This document shows positions 35,618 to 45,254 of a stretch of DNA of 64,000 bases, one piece after another (position 1 is the first letter of the stretch; every line of letters starts with the position of its first letter). The position numbers and the translations under genes were made by a program. The stretch comes from Rhodothermales bacterium (GTDB taxonomy: Bacteria > Bacteroidota > Rhodothermia > Rhodothermales > VXPQ01), in the NCBI GenBank assembly GCA_951812335.1, contig OX638293.1, positions 124,001 through 188,000 on the forward strand, given 5' to 3'. The notes under the pieces are model-generated. The model was not told where the DNA came from. It saw only the letters and a list, made by a program, of their open reading frames with translations, and did not search any database.

Positions 35618-36694
35618 ATGGCATATGCCGTAATCATGGCAGGCGGAATCGGCAGTCGATTCTGGCCGCAAAGCCGCGAAAACAATCCCAAGCAATTTCT
35701 GGCGATTCACGGCGAAGACACGCTGATCCGCAATACCATGTCCCGCTTGCGAGGCATCGTCCCGGACGAAAACGTTTTTGTCGTCACGCACCGTCGGTAC
35801 GTCGATCGGACGCAGGAACAGCTTCCCGCCGTTCCCGCGGAAAACATCCTTGCCGAACCTGTCGGACGCAACACAGGACCTTGCATTGCGCTTGCCGCCA
35901 TAAAATTGCTTGCGCGGGATCCCGACGCCATCATGATCGCCTTACCGGCCGACCATGTCATCCGCAACACGAAGCGGTTTCACGAGGCGCTCCGCACCGC
36001 TATCGACAAGGCACAGGAAAAAGACACCCTCCTTACGATCGGTATAGAACCCACCCATCCGGAGACAGGATACGGATACGTGCAATACGACGGCCAGGTA
36101 GATCGTGACCGAAAAAAGCCGGAAGCGCTGCCTGTCCGAGCCTTTGCCGAGAAACCCGACATCGAAACCGCGGAACGGTTTCTGGATTCCGGAGATTTTC
36201 TCTGGAATAGCGGGATTTTCGTCTGGCGAGCCGATGCTATCCTGAACGCTATACAACACCATCTTCCGAAGGTCTTTCGGGCTTTCGATCCTGTACGGGC
36301 TGCTCTCGGGACAGCACAGGAAGCCAGGTCTATCTCGGAAGCCTATGCCAAAAGCCCCACTATCTCGATCGACTACGGGGTCATGGAGCGTGCGGACAAG
36401 GTGTTTGTGGTGCCCGCCTCATTCGGCTGGAGCGACGTCGGCGATTGGGCAGCGGTGCATGCGCTTCGCAAAAAAGACAGACACGGCAATACCGTCAAGG
36501 GAAACGTGATTCTGAACGATTCGAGTAGATGCCTGATCGACGCGAACCAGCGACTCGTCGTGCTGATAGGCATGCACGACACGATTGTGGTCGATACGGA
36601 AGACGCCCTGCTGATCTGCAACCGGGAAAGCGCCCAACAGGTTAAAAATATTGTGGATTACCTGCATGCCCACCGGCTTGAGGATTATTTTTGA
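35618..36694 (+). CDS. manC: Mannose-1-phosphate guanylyltransferase
   Basis: 358-aa enzyme forming GDP-mannose from mannose-1-P and GTP. The single-domain form lacks the C-terminal isomerase part of bifunctional ManC/AlgA. The nucleotide-binding loop GGIGSRFWPQSR is at 9-20. FAEKPDIETAERFLDSGDFL, then WNSGIFVWRA, SIDYGVMERAD and ASFGWSDVGDWAAVHAL are family signatures. It feeds gmd and fcl. It is read divergently from fcl across the full-length repeat. The start ATG 35618 has no obvious Shine-Dalgarno sequence. Confidence 0.96.
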   Translation: MAYAVIMAGGIGSRFWPQSRENNPKQFLAIHGEDTLIRNTMSRLRGIVPDENVFVVTHRRYVDRTQEQLPAVPAENILAEPVGRNTGPCIALAAIKLLARDPDAIMIALPADHVIRNTKRFHEALRTAIDKAQEKDTLLTIGIEPTHPETGYGYVQYDGQVDRDRKKPEALPVRAFAEKPDIETAERFLDSGDFLWNSGIFVWRADAILNAIQHHLPKVFRAFDPVRAALGTAQEARSISEAYAKSPTISIDYGVMERADKVFVVPASFGWSDVGDWAAVHALRKKDRHGNTVKGNVILNDSSRCLIDANQRLVVLIGMHDTIVVDTEDALLICNRESAQQVKNIVDYLHAHRLEDYF

Positions 36695-36805
36695 GCCCAG
36701 GCATCGAAAAAACCTGTCTTTTTACTACTCTTGGCCTTTTTTTCATCTTTCTCCGAATCCCGGACTATAACACACACGTATCTTTTTTGGTTGAATCGGT
36801 TTTTT

Positions 36806-36822
36806 GTCGACACAAGGTCGAC
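36806..36822. promoter_or_regulatory. GTCGAC-N5-GTCGAC palindrome at the efflux operon start
   Basis: GTCGAC at 36806-36811 and 36817-36822, separated by ACAAG, form a 17-bp dyad ending 1 base before the ATG at 36824. Position and symmetry would suit a repressor operator (for example of the TetR type often controlling efflux pumps), but no regulator gene is nearby and the role is a guess. Confidence 0.3.
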
Positions 36823-36823
36823 T

Positions 36824-38452
36824 ATGAGGCGCCCCCGCAACGCCATGCCCAATATTCGTCTCTCCATCCTGATCGCAAACGTACTGTTCGCCGGCAGCCT
36901 GACGCTCGCCTCAACGACCCTCGCACAGAATACCCCGGAAATTACGCAAGAACCGCTCACATTGACGGTGGACGAAGCGCTCCAGATCGCTCTCGTTCAT
37001 AACTATGCGATGCGGCTCGAACGCCTGAATGTCGAGCGGGCTTCCGCGCAGGTTCGCGAAGCATGGGGCGAAGCGTGGCCTCTTATCGACGTAACGTCCA
37101 GTTATACGCGTAACCTGAAAAGCGCCAATCCGTTTGCAGGTTCGGAAGCGGGAGGATTGTTCGGTTCGCTCGGTTTCATCGACTGGCTGTCCTTCAACGA
37201 ACGGGCGCGTACAGATACCGATACGGAAACCGCGCCCATCGATTTCGATGAATATATAGACCGGCAGGAAAGCGGGTTGGACGCTATCGGAGCCAGCTTT
37301 GGAGGAGACGCCAACCCCTTTTCGGTGCCCAACGAATTTCTGAATAGTATCTCCCTGAGCCAAACGATTTTTTCTGCCGAGACCTTTGTCGGAATCCGGG
37401 GGGCAAGGTATTACAAAGAGTTGACCGGTGAAATCCTGAACCGGCAGCGGCAAGTCGTCCTCCACGAGGTGCGCCAGGCGTTCTATCAGGCCCTGTTATC
37501 CCTGAAACAGGTAGAAGTCGTTCGTATGAGCGTTGAGCGCACGCAGATCACGCTCGACGAAACGATCCGGCGAGTATCCCAGGGCCTGGCGCCGAAATTC
37601 CAGCGCCTGACGGCAGAAGTCGAGCTTGCCAATCTTGAGACGCAACAGGTCGAGGCTGCCGGGCTCGCAGCGCAAGCGCTCGACAACCTCAAGATGCAGA
37701 TCGGAATTCCGGTCGACCAGCCCATACGGCTGCGAGGCGACCTGGAAGCCGAAGAGCGAGGCCGCTTCCTGACCGTGTCGGGGGAGAACGCCGTCGACAT
37801 GGCGCTGGCGCATCGTCCGGACCTTGAACAAGCGCGAATTGCGATCGAGTTGCAGCGAGTAGACCGCCGTTTGGCCATGACGCAGTATATGCCGAAACTC
37901 AGCGCCGTCGCCAATATCAGTTACATAGGCCGGGTGCCGGACGATCGCGCACGCATCGTTACGGAGGATAGAGATGACTTCATATACCGCCGCGAATCTA
38001 TCGATTTTTTCTCGCAGAGTTTTTGGAATCCTGCCATCAGCGCCGGCGTCCGGCTCACCTGGAACATCTTCAACGGGTTTCGCACAGGGGCCCGGGTGCA
38101 ACAACGAAGCATTGCACTGCATCAGGCCGAACTGCAATATGACCGGACCCTGCAACAGATACGCATGGAAGTACAGGGCGCCTTACGAGATCTCGAAGCC
38201 GCGCAGCAACGGATTCTGGCGCAGGAACAGAACGTCCGGCGAGCGGAACTGAATTACGAGTACGCGCGTGCGCGGCTCGCGGAAGGCATCGCCTCGCCGG
38301 TCGAGGAACGCAACGCTTCCGAGCAGTTGGATCAGAGTCGCCTCAATCGACTTCGCGCCCTGTACGACTATCTCTTGGCCCAGAGCGCTCTGGAAACGTC
38401 CATGGGCATGACGCAGTGGAGTGCCGGGGAACCCCGCCTTACGAGCAAATAA
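36824..38452 (+). CDS. TolC-family outer-membrane efflux channel
   Basis: 542 aa from ATG 36824. The signal peptide core follows MPNIRL and is cleaved near TTLAQ; ATG 36845 is an alternative start. The mature protein is helical with the duplicated OEP layout: TLTVDEALQIALVHNYAMRL opens the first repeat, and ISAGVRLTWNIFNGFRTGAR opens the second. Long coiled-coil helices (QQIRMEVQGALRDLEAAQQR) form the periplasmic tunnel. It is the first gene of a three-gene RND operon, with the adaptor 21 bp and the pump about 1.3 kb downstream. Export substrate unknown. Confidence 0.92.
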   Translation: MRRPRNAMPNIRLSILIANVLFAGSLTLASTTLAQNTPEITQEPLTLTVDEALQIALVHNYAMRLERLNVERASAQVREAWGEAWPLIDVTSSYTRNLKSANPFAGSEAGGLFGSLGFIDWLSFNERARTDTDTETAPIDFDEYIDRQESGLDAIGASFGGDANPFSVPNEFLNSISLSQTIFSAETFVGIRGARYYKELTGEILNRQRQVVLHEVRQAFYQALLSLKQVEVVRMSVERTQITLDETIRRVSQGLAPKFQRLTAEVELANLETQQVEAAGLAAQALDNLKMQIGIPVDQPIRLRGDLEAEERGRFLTVSGENAVDMALAHRPDLEQARIAIELQRVDRRLAMTQYMPKLSAVANISYIGRVPDDRARIVTEDRDDFIYRRESIDFFSQSFWNPAISAGVRLTWNIFNGFRTGARVQQRSIALHQAELQYDRTLQQIRMEVQGALRDLEAAQQRILAQEQNVRRAELNYEYARARLAEGIASPVEERNASEQLDQSRLNRLRALYDYLLAQSALETSMGMTQWSAGEPRLTSK

Positions 38453-38473
38453 TCTCTTCCTTTATTGGATCTC

Positions 38474-39685
38474 ATGACTCCGTCCGACTATCGATTCCGG
38501 ATACCCAGGCGCAGTGGTCTTATGCGGAATATTCTTACCGCGGGGCCGTTTTCTGTCTGCGCCGCGATGCTCCTTACCGGCTGCGGAACAGAACCCCCGA
38601 ACGCTGCACGCAGTGCACCTGCTGTTGTCGAAGAAGAAGGGCGTGCAATCCGCGTGGAAACCCTTGTGGTCGAGCCCACCGTATTTCGGGACATCATTCA
38701 ACTCACCGGATCGGTCGAAGCATTCGATGACGCACGGTTATCGGCGCAAACAAGCGGCACGGTAATCACGGTCGAACCCCTCGGAACATTCGTCCGCAAC
38801 GAGGGCGTCGTCGCCCAAATCAATCCCTCGGCGCCGGAATCGGCCGTTTCGCAAGCCAGCGCTATTGTCGAAGCCGCGGAGGCGCAATTCGGGCTCGCCC
38901 GGGAAAACCTGACGCGCAACGAGCCGCTTTTCGCGGACTCGGTCATCAGCGCTATCGAGTGGGAAAGCGTACAGGCGCAGTACAATCGATTCAAGGCAAA
39001 CCTTGCGCAGGCCGAAGCCGCTCTGGAACAAGCCCGTACCACGCTGGCGCAAACCCGAGTCGTGGCGCCGTTCGACGGTACCGTCGAAGAGCACTTTGTC
39101 GAACCTGGCGAACAGGTCACACCCGGTATGGCGGTGGCCCGCCTCATCAACACCCGCCGCGTCAAAGTCGTTTCGGGCGTGCCCGAGCGGTATGCCGCGG
39201 ACATCCTGCCGGGCGCCCCCGTTCAAGTCAGCTTCGAGGCGTACCGGGGCAACCGCATCGATGGCCTGGTGTCGTTCGTTGGACGCGCCGTCGATCCGCA
39301 AAGCCGCACCTTCCCGATCGAGATCGTTATCGACAATCCGGACGGGACCGTCAAGCCGGAAATGGTAGCGCGCGTCGAGGTCACGCGGGAGACGATCGAG
39401 GATGCGCTGGTTGTGCCGCGCGCCGCGGTCATCCGCACCGAGAACGGCCATATTGCCTACCTGATCGAAGACCGGGACGGAATACCGACCGCGGTACAGC
39501 GCGATTTCGTGCCGGGACCCGATTTCGGGGCGCATGTCGTGGCAACGAACCTCCGGTCCGGAGACGAGGTAATCGTTCTCGGACAATCGAGAGTCACCGA
39601 TGGAGACAGGGTCGAGATAGCAACCCGGCATTCCACATCCCAAAACGTGTCTATAGAGCAGCCGGAAGTACCGATGGACCGGTAA
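38474..39685 (+). CDS. RND efflux membrane-fusion protein (HlyD/AcrA type), lipoprotein
   Basis: 403 aa from ATG 38474. The N-terminal hydrophobic segment ends in the lipobox LLTGC, so it is probably lipid-anchored in the periplasm. Then come the lipoyl half-motif (QTSGTVITVEPLGTFVRNEG), an alpha-hairpin (about 110-165, ANLAQAEAALEQARTTLAQT), and the returning lipoyl half (VVAPFDGTVEEHFVEPGEQV). The beta-barrel and membrane-proximal domain (VVPRAAVIRTENGHIAYLIE) complete it. It bridges the TolC-like channel and the RND pump encoded on either side. Confidence 0.93.
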   Translation: MTPSDYRFRIPRRSGLMRNILTAGPFSVCAAMLLTGCGTEPPNAARSAPAVVEEEGRAIRVETLVVEPTVFRDIIQLTGSVEAFDDARLSAQTSGTVITVEPLGTFVRNEGVVAQINPSAPESAVSQASAIVEAAEAQFGLARENLTRNEPLFADSVISAIEWESVQAQYNRFKANLAQAEAALEQARTTLAQTRVVAPFDGTVEEHFVEPGEQVTPGMAVARLINTRRVKVVSGVPERYAADILPGAPVQVSFEAYRGNRIDGLVSFVGRAVDPQSRTFPIEIVIDNPDGTVKPEMVARVEVTRETIEDALVVPRAAVIRTENGHIAYLIEDRDGIPTAVQRDFVPGPDFGAHVVATNLRSGDEVIVLGQSRVTDGDRVEIATRHSTSQNVSIEQPEVPMDR

Positions 39686-39746
39686 ACGATATGCTGCGCG
39701 CATTTCCCGCCCGCCGGTCCGATTGCCAAATGCTACCTATCGAGTT

Positions 39747-42700
39747 ATGAAAATCACCGACATCTCGATCAAGTATCGTACGAGCATTGTCGTCCTGACA
39801 GCAATCATCGCCATCGGCGGGCTGTACAGCTACGTAACCATTCCGAAGGAAGCCCAGCCATCTATCGAGATTCCCCAGATTGTCGTCACATTGCTGTATC
39901 CCGGGGCAAGCCCGGACGATGTGGAATCCCTGATCACGCAGCCCGTCGAAAGCGAGGTACAGGCAATCAACGGCATCAAGGAAATTCGTTCCACATCTAC
40001 CCAGGGCGTATCCACCATCGTCGTTGAATTCAACCCGGACGTTTCCATAGACGACGCCTATCAGAAGGTGCGCGACAAAGTGGACGTAGCCCGGCCGAAT
40101 CTGCCCAGCGAAATCGAGGAACCTATCGTCAGCGAGATCGACTTCGAGGACTTTCCGATCATGACGATCAATCTGGCGGCAAATTACTCGCTGTCGCAAC
40201 TCAAGGAAGTAGCGGAAAATCTCGAAGAGGAGATTGAAACCGTTCAGGGAGTTCTTGAAGTGGATGTAGTGGGTGCTCTCGAGCGAGAGGTACAAATAGA
40301 TGTGGACCTGAATGCGCTCCAGGGATACAACCTCGCATTCATGGATATTGTGGACGCCATTCGCGAGGAAAACACCAACATGCCGGGCGGGTCGGTGGAT
40401 GTCGACCGTCTGAACTATCTGGTTCGCGTCGACGGCACGTTCGACGACCCCGATGAGATCGAAAACATTGTCATCGAGGCGCCCGGAGGACAGCCCATCT
40501 ACGTGCGCGACGTCGCCGATGTCGATTTCGGTTTCAAGGACCGCGCGTCGTACGCGCGCCTGCAGCTCTTCCGCACGGAAACGGACGATGGCGATCTCGT
40601 GCGAACGGACGATCAGGACATTCTGCAGGTGATCAGCCTCAACGTCAAAAAACGGTCCGGGGAAAACATCATCCGCACGGCGCAAGCCGTTCGGGCGACG
40701 GTGGACGAATTCGCCTTCCCGCAGGGCACGCGCATCCTCCTCACCGGCGACCAAAGCGAGGATGTCCAGAACATGATCGACGATCTGGAAAACAACATCA
40801 TCAGCGGCCTCATCTTCGTGGTGGCCGTGCTGCTGTTCTTCCTTGGTTTGCGCACCGCCACCCTGGTCGGCGTCGCCATACCCCTTTCCATGTTCCTTTC
40901 GTTCGTCATCTTCCAGGCATTCGGCTACACGCTGAACTTCATTATCCTGTTCAGCCTGATTATCGCCCTGGGGATGCTCGTGGACAACGCCGTGGTTATC
41001 GTGGAGAACATCTACCGATACAGGGAAATGGGGTATTCGCGGTACGACGCGGCGCGGCGCGGCGCCGCCGAAGTCGGCGGACCGGTCGTCGCTTCCACAG
41101 CCACCACGGTCGCCGCCTTCGTACCCATGCTGTTCTGGCCGGGCGTCATCGGCGAATTCATGCGTAACATGCCGCTTACGCTCATTGTCACGCTGTCGGC
41201 CTCGCTCTTCGTGGCGCTTATCATCAACCCGGTCATCACGGGTATTTTCGTGCGGCTCGAATCGGAAGAGCGCAAAAAGGTCCGGGGAAGCACCCGGCTC
41301 GGAAGTCTGCTGATCCTGCTCTTGATCGCGGTGCTGATCGGCCTTGCCAATTACAAGACGCTGGTCGTATTCGCCATCGCCATCCCGGTGCTGATATGGA
41401 TCCACGCAAAATTTTTCAAGCCGATCGGCGATTATTTCGTGGAAAAACTCCTGCCGCGCATCGTAACGACCTATCGATCGCTGCTTGCCTGGATGCTTTA
41501 CCGGGATTACAACGTACGCCGGCCCTGGGTGCGTAATACCGGAGCGCTTGCTTCCCTGACCGCCGGATTCGTTCTCCTGATCGGAAGCGGCTTGCTTGCG
41601 GGCGTGGGGCAGCCCGTGGCAGGGGGTATATCCGGATCCGCCCTGCTCCTTATGATACCGGGAATTATCCTCCTTTTGGTTGGCGTGCTCGGCGTTATGC
41701 TGCATTGCCTCGAAAGCATATTTCTCGGCGGTTGGAAGAGCGTACGCGCAGGTCTCGTTTTCGGCGGCGTCATGCTGGCGATCCTGTCCCTGATCTGGCT
41801 GGGTCCGCAGGAAATCCCCTTCTTCGTCATCGTCAATCTTATGGCGTTGCCTGGCGTCATTTGCGGCGCAGGCCTGCTGGGCGTCATCTTCAATCGCCGC
41901 AAGCGCAAAACGCTGCTGCTCACCGACAACCGGGCGCGTCTGCTGACCGGCGCCATGGGCGCCTTCATAAGCATCCTTATGGTGTTCCAGCTCGCGCCCA
42001 CCGGAGTCGAATTCTTCCCGGAGAACGACCCCCGTCAGGTATGGGTCACCCTGGAGGGGGCGCTCGGCACCAATGTGGACGCCAGTAACGATATAGCGAC
42101 CACTGCGCACGATCGTATCCTGAACCTGCTCGACAATACGCCCGAATCGGAAGCCAATCTCAAAAGCGTTCTCGTCAACGTCGGGGTAGGCGGCGACGCC
42201 CTGTTCGGAGGCGGAGCGCTAAGTGCAGAAGCTTCCCGGGTCACGCTGAATCTGGCGGACTATGCGGATCGCGAGGAAGCGAGCACCGAGACGCTTTCGA
42301 AGATCCGCGACCGGTTGCAAGGCATTCCCGGAACCGACATTACCGTCGAGCAAAGCCAGTTGGGACCCCCGACCGGCCTGCCTGTCAATATTGAAATTTC
42401 CGGGGAAGATTTCGCGACGATCCGCCAAATCACCCACGAAGTGCGCCAGATGCTGGTGGAGGGAGCGGAAAGCGGCGATATCCAGGGACTCGTGGACGTG
42501 ACCGACGACCTGAATGAGGGGCGCCCTGAAATGCAGGTCCATATCGACCGGGAGCGGGCTGCCCGTTTCGGATTGAACACCAGCAACATCGCCACCACGA
42601 TCCGGGCAGCGATCAATGGCGTCGAAGCAGGTAAATTCCGTACGGGCGAGGACGAATACGACATCACGGTACGGCTTCGGGAAGCCGACCGGTCCGGCCT

Positions 42701-43580
42701 CGAAAGCATCAAGAACCTTACGGTCCTGCACGAAGGCAACCAGATCCCTGTCACCGCCGTGGCGGATTTCGACGTGGGCAGCGGCCTCGGGTCCGTCACG
42801 CGCCTCGACCAGCAGCGCGTATCTACGGTAACGGGGAGCGCTGCGGCGGGCATACCCGGCCCGCAAGTGCTTGCAAGCGCGCAGCAGTACCTGGCCGAGT
42901 ACGAAGCGAACCTGCCGGTCGGATACGCGATGACCTATACCGGCGAAAGCGAAGAGCAGGAAGAATCGTTCGCTTTCCTGACCACGGTGCTGCTGATTGC
43001 CGTATCGCTCATTTTCATGATCATGGTGGCGCAGTTCAACAGAGTGACGATACCCTTCATCATCATGCTGGCCGTAGGGTTCTCCCTGATCGGGGTGCTG
43101 CTGGGCCTCATCCTTACGCGCACGCCGTTCGGGCTGTTCACGTTCATCGGCATTATTTCGCTGGCGGGCATTGTCGTGAACAACAATATCGTTCTGATCG
43201 ATTACATCATGCAGCTGCGAAATCGTGGGATGGACAAACACGCCGCCATTATCGAAGGCGGCGCCACCCGCCTGCGACCGGTTCTCCTGACCGCATTGAC
43301 GACGATACTGGGCCTTATTCCGCTCACGTTCGGGATCAACATCGATTTCGTGGGGCTGCTGACGGAATGGCGGCCCAATTTCCAGTTCGGCTCCGAGAAT
43401 ACGCAGTTCTGGGGCCCGATGGGCATCGCGATCATCAGCGGACTGGTCTTCGCTACGTTCCTGACCCTGGTCATCGTACCCGTGATGTATTCGACGTTCG
43501 ATTCGCTCGCAATCAGGCTGAGGAGCATCTTCGGACGCAAAAAAGAAGCCGGTAGCGAAGAGGTCGAGGCAGCTACGTAG
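39747..43580 (+). CDS. HAE1-type RND efflux pump with extra membrane segment
   Basis: 1277-aa inner-membrane proton-driven pump, from ATG 39747 (MKITDISIKYRTSIVVLTAI). Usual elements: TM1, porter domains (about 40-330), and the TM2-6 block from about 340 including LGMLVDNAVVIVENIYRYRE (TM4 with the proton-relay aspartate region). The second half has C-terminal porter domains and TM8-12 (GIISLAGIVVNNNIVLIDYI). Typical HAE1 pumps are about 1040 aa. Here about 200 additional residues with roughly seven hydrophobic helices lie between TM6 and TM7 (about residues 515-740). Third gene of the efflux operon; substrate unknown. Confidence 0.92.
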   Translation: MKITDISIKYRTSIVVLTAIIAIGGLYSYVTIPKEAQPSIEIPQIVVTLLYPGASPDDVESLITQPVESEVQAINGIKEIRSTSTQGVSTIVVEFNPDVSIDDAYQKVRDKVDVARPNLPSEIEEPIVSEIDFEDFPIMTINLAANYSLSQLKEVAENLEEEIETVQGVLEVDVVGALEREVQIDVDLNALQGYNLAFMDIVDAIREENTNMPGGSVDVDRLNYLVRVDGTFDDPDEIENIVIEAPGGQPIYVRDVADVDFGFKDRASYARLQLFRTETDDGDLVRTDDQDILQVISLNVKKRSGENIIRTAQAVRATVDEFAFPQGTRILLTGDQSEDVQNMIDDLENNIISGLIFVVAVLLFFLGLRTATLVGVAIPLSMFLSFVIFQAFGYTLNFIILFSLIIALGMLVDNAVVIVENIYRYREMGYSRYDAARRGAAEVGGPVVASTATTVAAFVPMLFWPGVIGEFMRNMPLTLIVTLSASLFVALIINPVITGIFVRLESEERKKVRGSTRLGSLLILLLIAVLIGLANYKTLVVFAIAIPVLIWIHAKFFKPIGDYFVEKLLPRIVTTYRSLLAWMLYRDYNVRRPWVRNTGALASLTAGFVLLIGSGLLAGVGQPVAGGISGSALLLMIPGIILLLVGVLGVMLHCLESIFLGGWKSVRAGLVFGGVMLAILSLIWLGPQEIPFFVIVNLMALPGVICGAGLLGVIFNRRKRKTLLLTDNRARLLTGAMGAFISILMVFQLAPTGVEFFPENDPRQVWVTLEGALGTNVDASNDIATTAHDRILNLLDNTPESEANLKSVLVNVGVGGDALFGGGALSAEASRVTLNLADYADREEASTETLSKIRDRLQGIPGTDITVEQSQLGPPTGLPVNIEISGEDFATIRQITHEVRQMLVEGAESGDIQGLVDVTDDLNEGRPEMQVHIDRERAARFGLNTSNIATTIRAAINGVEAGKFRTGEDEYDITVRLREADRSGLESIKNLTVLHEGNQIPVTAVADFDVGSGLGSVTRLDQQRVSTVTGSAAAGIPGPQVLASAQQYLAEYEANLPVGYAMTYTGESEEQEESFAFLTTVLLIAVSLIFMIMVAQFNRVTIPFIIMLAVGFSLIGVLLGLILTRTPFGLFTFIGIISLAGIVVNNNIVLIDYIMQLRNRGMDKHAAIIEGGATRLRPVLLTALTTILGLIPLTFGINIDFVGLLTEWRPNFQFGSENTQFWGPMGIAIISGLVFATFLTLVIVPVMYSTFDSLAIRLRSIFGRKKEAGSEEVEAAT

Positions 43581-43650
43581 ACAGGTAGCGCCGCAGCCGC
43601 AGTTACAGAAAAGTATGGGGCCGGCATGCCGGAAGCGCCGGTAGCGACGT

Positions 43651-45153
43651 ATGAAACGGTTAAGCGACTTCGCCGACGCGCATCTTCGCATATTCGATCG
43701 GCCCGCCCCGCCCGCACCGGATGAAATAACAAGCGTACACCTCATCGGGATTTGCGGGACCGGCATGGGATCCCTTGCCGGACTCCTCCAGGACGCAGGG
43801 TACGCCGTGCAGGGATCCGACGAGCGCTATTACCCGCCCATGAGCACGCGGATTGCCGAGGCGGGCATTACCATGCTCGAAGGGTACGATGCAAAGCATC
43901 TGGATCCGCCGCCGGACCTGGTTATCGCAGGCAACGCCTGCACGCCGACCCATCCGGAAGCATCGTACGCCAGAGAGCAGGGCCTCGCCCAGTTGTCCCT
44001 GCCCGAAGGCATTGCGCACTTCTTCCTGAACGACCGCAAGCCGCTGGTTATCGCCGGCACGCACGGCAAAACGACCAGCACCGGCATGCTTGTCCACATC
44101 CTGCAGAGCGCCGGGATGGACCCGGGGTTTCTCGTAGGCGGATTGCCCGCAAACGGCGGGGCCTCGTGCGGCGTCGGCGCCGGTCGGCATTTTGTCGTCG
44201 AGGGCGACGAATACGACAGCGCCTATTTCGACAAGCGTCCGAAGATGATGCACTACCGGCCCGCCAGCGCCGCCGTCACGTCGCTGGAGTTCGATCATGC
44301 GGACATCTACGACACCTGGGAAGAGTATCGCGAGGCATTTCGGGCATTCGCCGGTCTTGTCGACCCGGACGGACTTCTTGTATTGAACGGAAACGATCCC
44401 GAAGTACGGGCGCTTGCAGACCATACCCGGGCCCGCGTAGCCTGTATCGGCTTTGCAAACGAGGAAATCGCCGCCTCGGATGTTCGCCCCGCCCCCGGCG
44501 GCCAGCGTTTTACGCTGCGGGCGCATGGCCGGGAACAGACGGAGGTTTTTCTGCCCATGAGCGGGCGGCATAACCTGCTAAATGCGCTGGGCGTCTGTGC
44601 GATCGCACTGGACGAGGGCGTTACGCCCGCACAGATCGCGGAGGGATTCGCCTCCTTTTCGGGAATGAAGCGCCGGCAGGAAGTGCTCGGCGAGGCAAAC
44701 GGCGTCCTTGTAGTGGACGACTTTGCCCACCATCCCACGGCAGTAAGCGAAACGGTCCGCGCAATCGCCGAACGATGGCCCGAGCGACGCATCGTGGCCG
44801 TTTTCGAGCCGCGTTCCAACTCAAGCCGGCGGAAGGTCTTCGAAGAACCGTACGGACACGCCTTCGACCGGGCGGACGCCGCGTTCATCAGCGCGCCCCC
44901 TGTACGCCACAACGACAGGGAAGGCGATCTGCTGGATGCGGAACGCGTCGGCGATATGCTCGAAGCCCGCGGCGTCTCTGCAACCATCCGGCCCGATGCG
45001 GAGCGCCTCCTGCCCCCGCTTCTGGACACGCTGCGCCCCGGGGATGTGGCGCTGATCATGAGCAACGGCAGCTTCGACGGACTCCTTACCCGCCTGATCG
45101 CAGCGCTCAGAAAGCGCGAACCGGCAGCAGCGAAGCCGGATGATGCAGCGTAA
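43651..45153 (+). CDS. mpl: UDP-N-acetylmuramate:L-Ala-gamma-D-Glu-mDAP ligase
   Basis: 500-aa Mur-ligase-family enzyme that recycles murein tripeptide onto UDP-MurNAc. The N-terminal SVHLIGICGTGMGSLAGLLQ, the ATP P-loop AGTHGKTTSTGMLVH and VEGDEYDSAYFDKRPKMMHY are diagnostic for Mpl rather than MurC. HNLLNALGVCAIAL follows, and DDFAHHPTAVSETVRAI with EPRSNSSRRKVF closes the C-terminal domain. Implies meso-DAP peptidoglycan and recycling. It starts at ATG 43651, 70 bp after the RND pump. The stop at 45153 is 3 bp from an inverted-end repeat derivative. Confidence 0.95.
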   Translation: MKRLSDFADAHLRIFDRPAPPAPDEITSVHLIGICGTGMGSLAGLLQDAGYAVQGSDERYYPPMSTRIAEAGITMLEGYDAKHLDPPPDLVIAGNACTPTHPEASYAREQGLAQLSLPEGIAHFFLNDRKPLVIAGTHGKTTSTGMLVHILQSAGMDPGFLVGGLPANGGASCGVGAGRHFVVEGDEYDSAYFDKRPKMMHYRPASAAVTSLEFDHADIYDTWEEYREAFRAFAGLVDPDGLLVLNGNDPEVRALADHTRARVACIGFANEEIAASDVRPAPGGQRFTLRAHGREQTEVFLPMSGRHNLLNALGVCAIALDEGVTPAQIAEGFASFSGMKRRQEVLGEANGVLVVDDFAHHPTAVSETVRAIAERWPERRIVAVFEPRSNSSRRKVFEEPYGHAFDRADAAFISAPPVRHNDREGDLLDAERVGDMLEARGVSATIRPDAERLLPPLLDTLRPGDVALIMSNGSFDGLLTRLIAALRKREPAAAKPDDAA

Positions 45154-45156
45154 TAA

Positions 45157-45254
45157 AGGATACTCTGATCAAAAATAGTGCGTATTCGGAGCGTCGCGGG
45201 CGCGAAGCGCCCTTCGGAAGGCTGCGAGAAGTGCGGACGTAATCAGCGTATCCT
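45157..45254 (-). repeat. Inverted-end repeat, deleted derivative (98 bp)
   Basis: Starts AGGATACTCTGATCAAAAA and ends GACGTAATCAGCGTATCCT, in reverse orientation. It retains the piece GCGAAGCGCCCTTCGGAAGG of the interior but lacks hairpin 1. Directly follows the mpl stop codon. Confidence 0.8.

Noticed and set aside
36698-36730. CAGG...CCTG followed by T-rich sequence after manC as a terminator
   Set aside because: Four-pair stem only; T-rich DNA alone is not enough.
39651-42110. 819-codon minus-strand open frame
   Set aside because: Antisense to the RND pump; the His/Asp/Gln/Arg-rich translation is typical of a shadow of a GC-rich gene and has no recognisable domain.
43621-43632. CCGGCATGCCGG palindrome before mpl
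   Set aside because: A single short GC palindrome is expected by chance in GC-rich intergenic DNA; nothing else supports a site.
42219-43766. 515-codon minus-strand open frame
   Set aside because: Antisense to the second half of the RND pump, with biased His/Arg/Gln composition and no motif.
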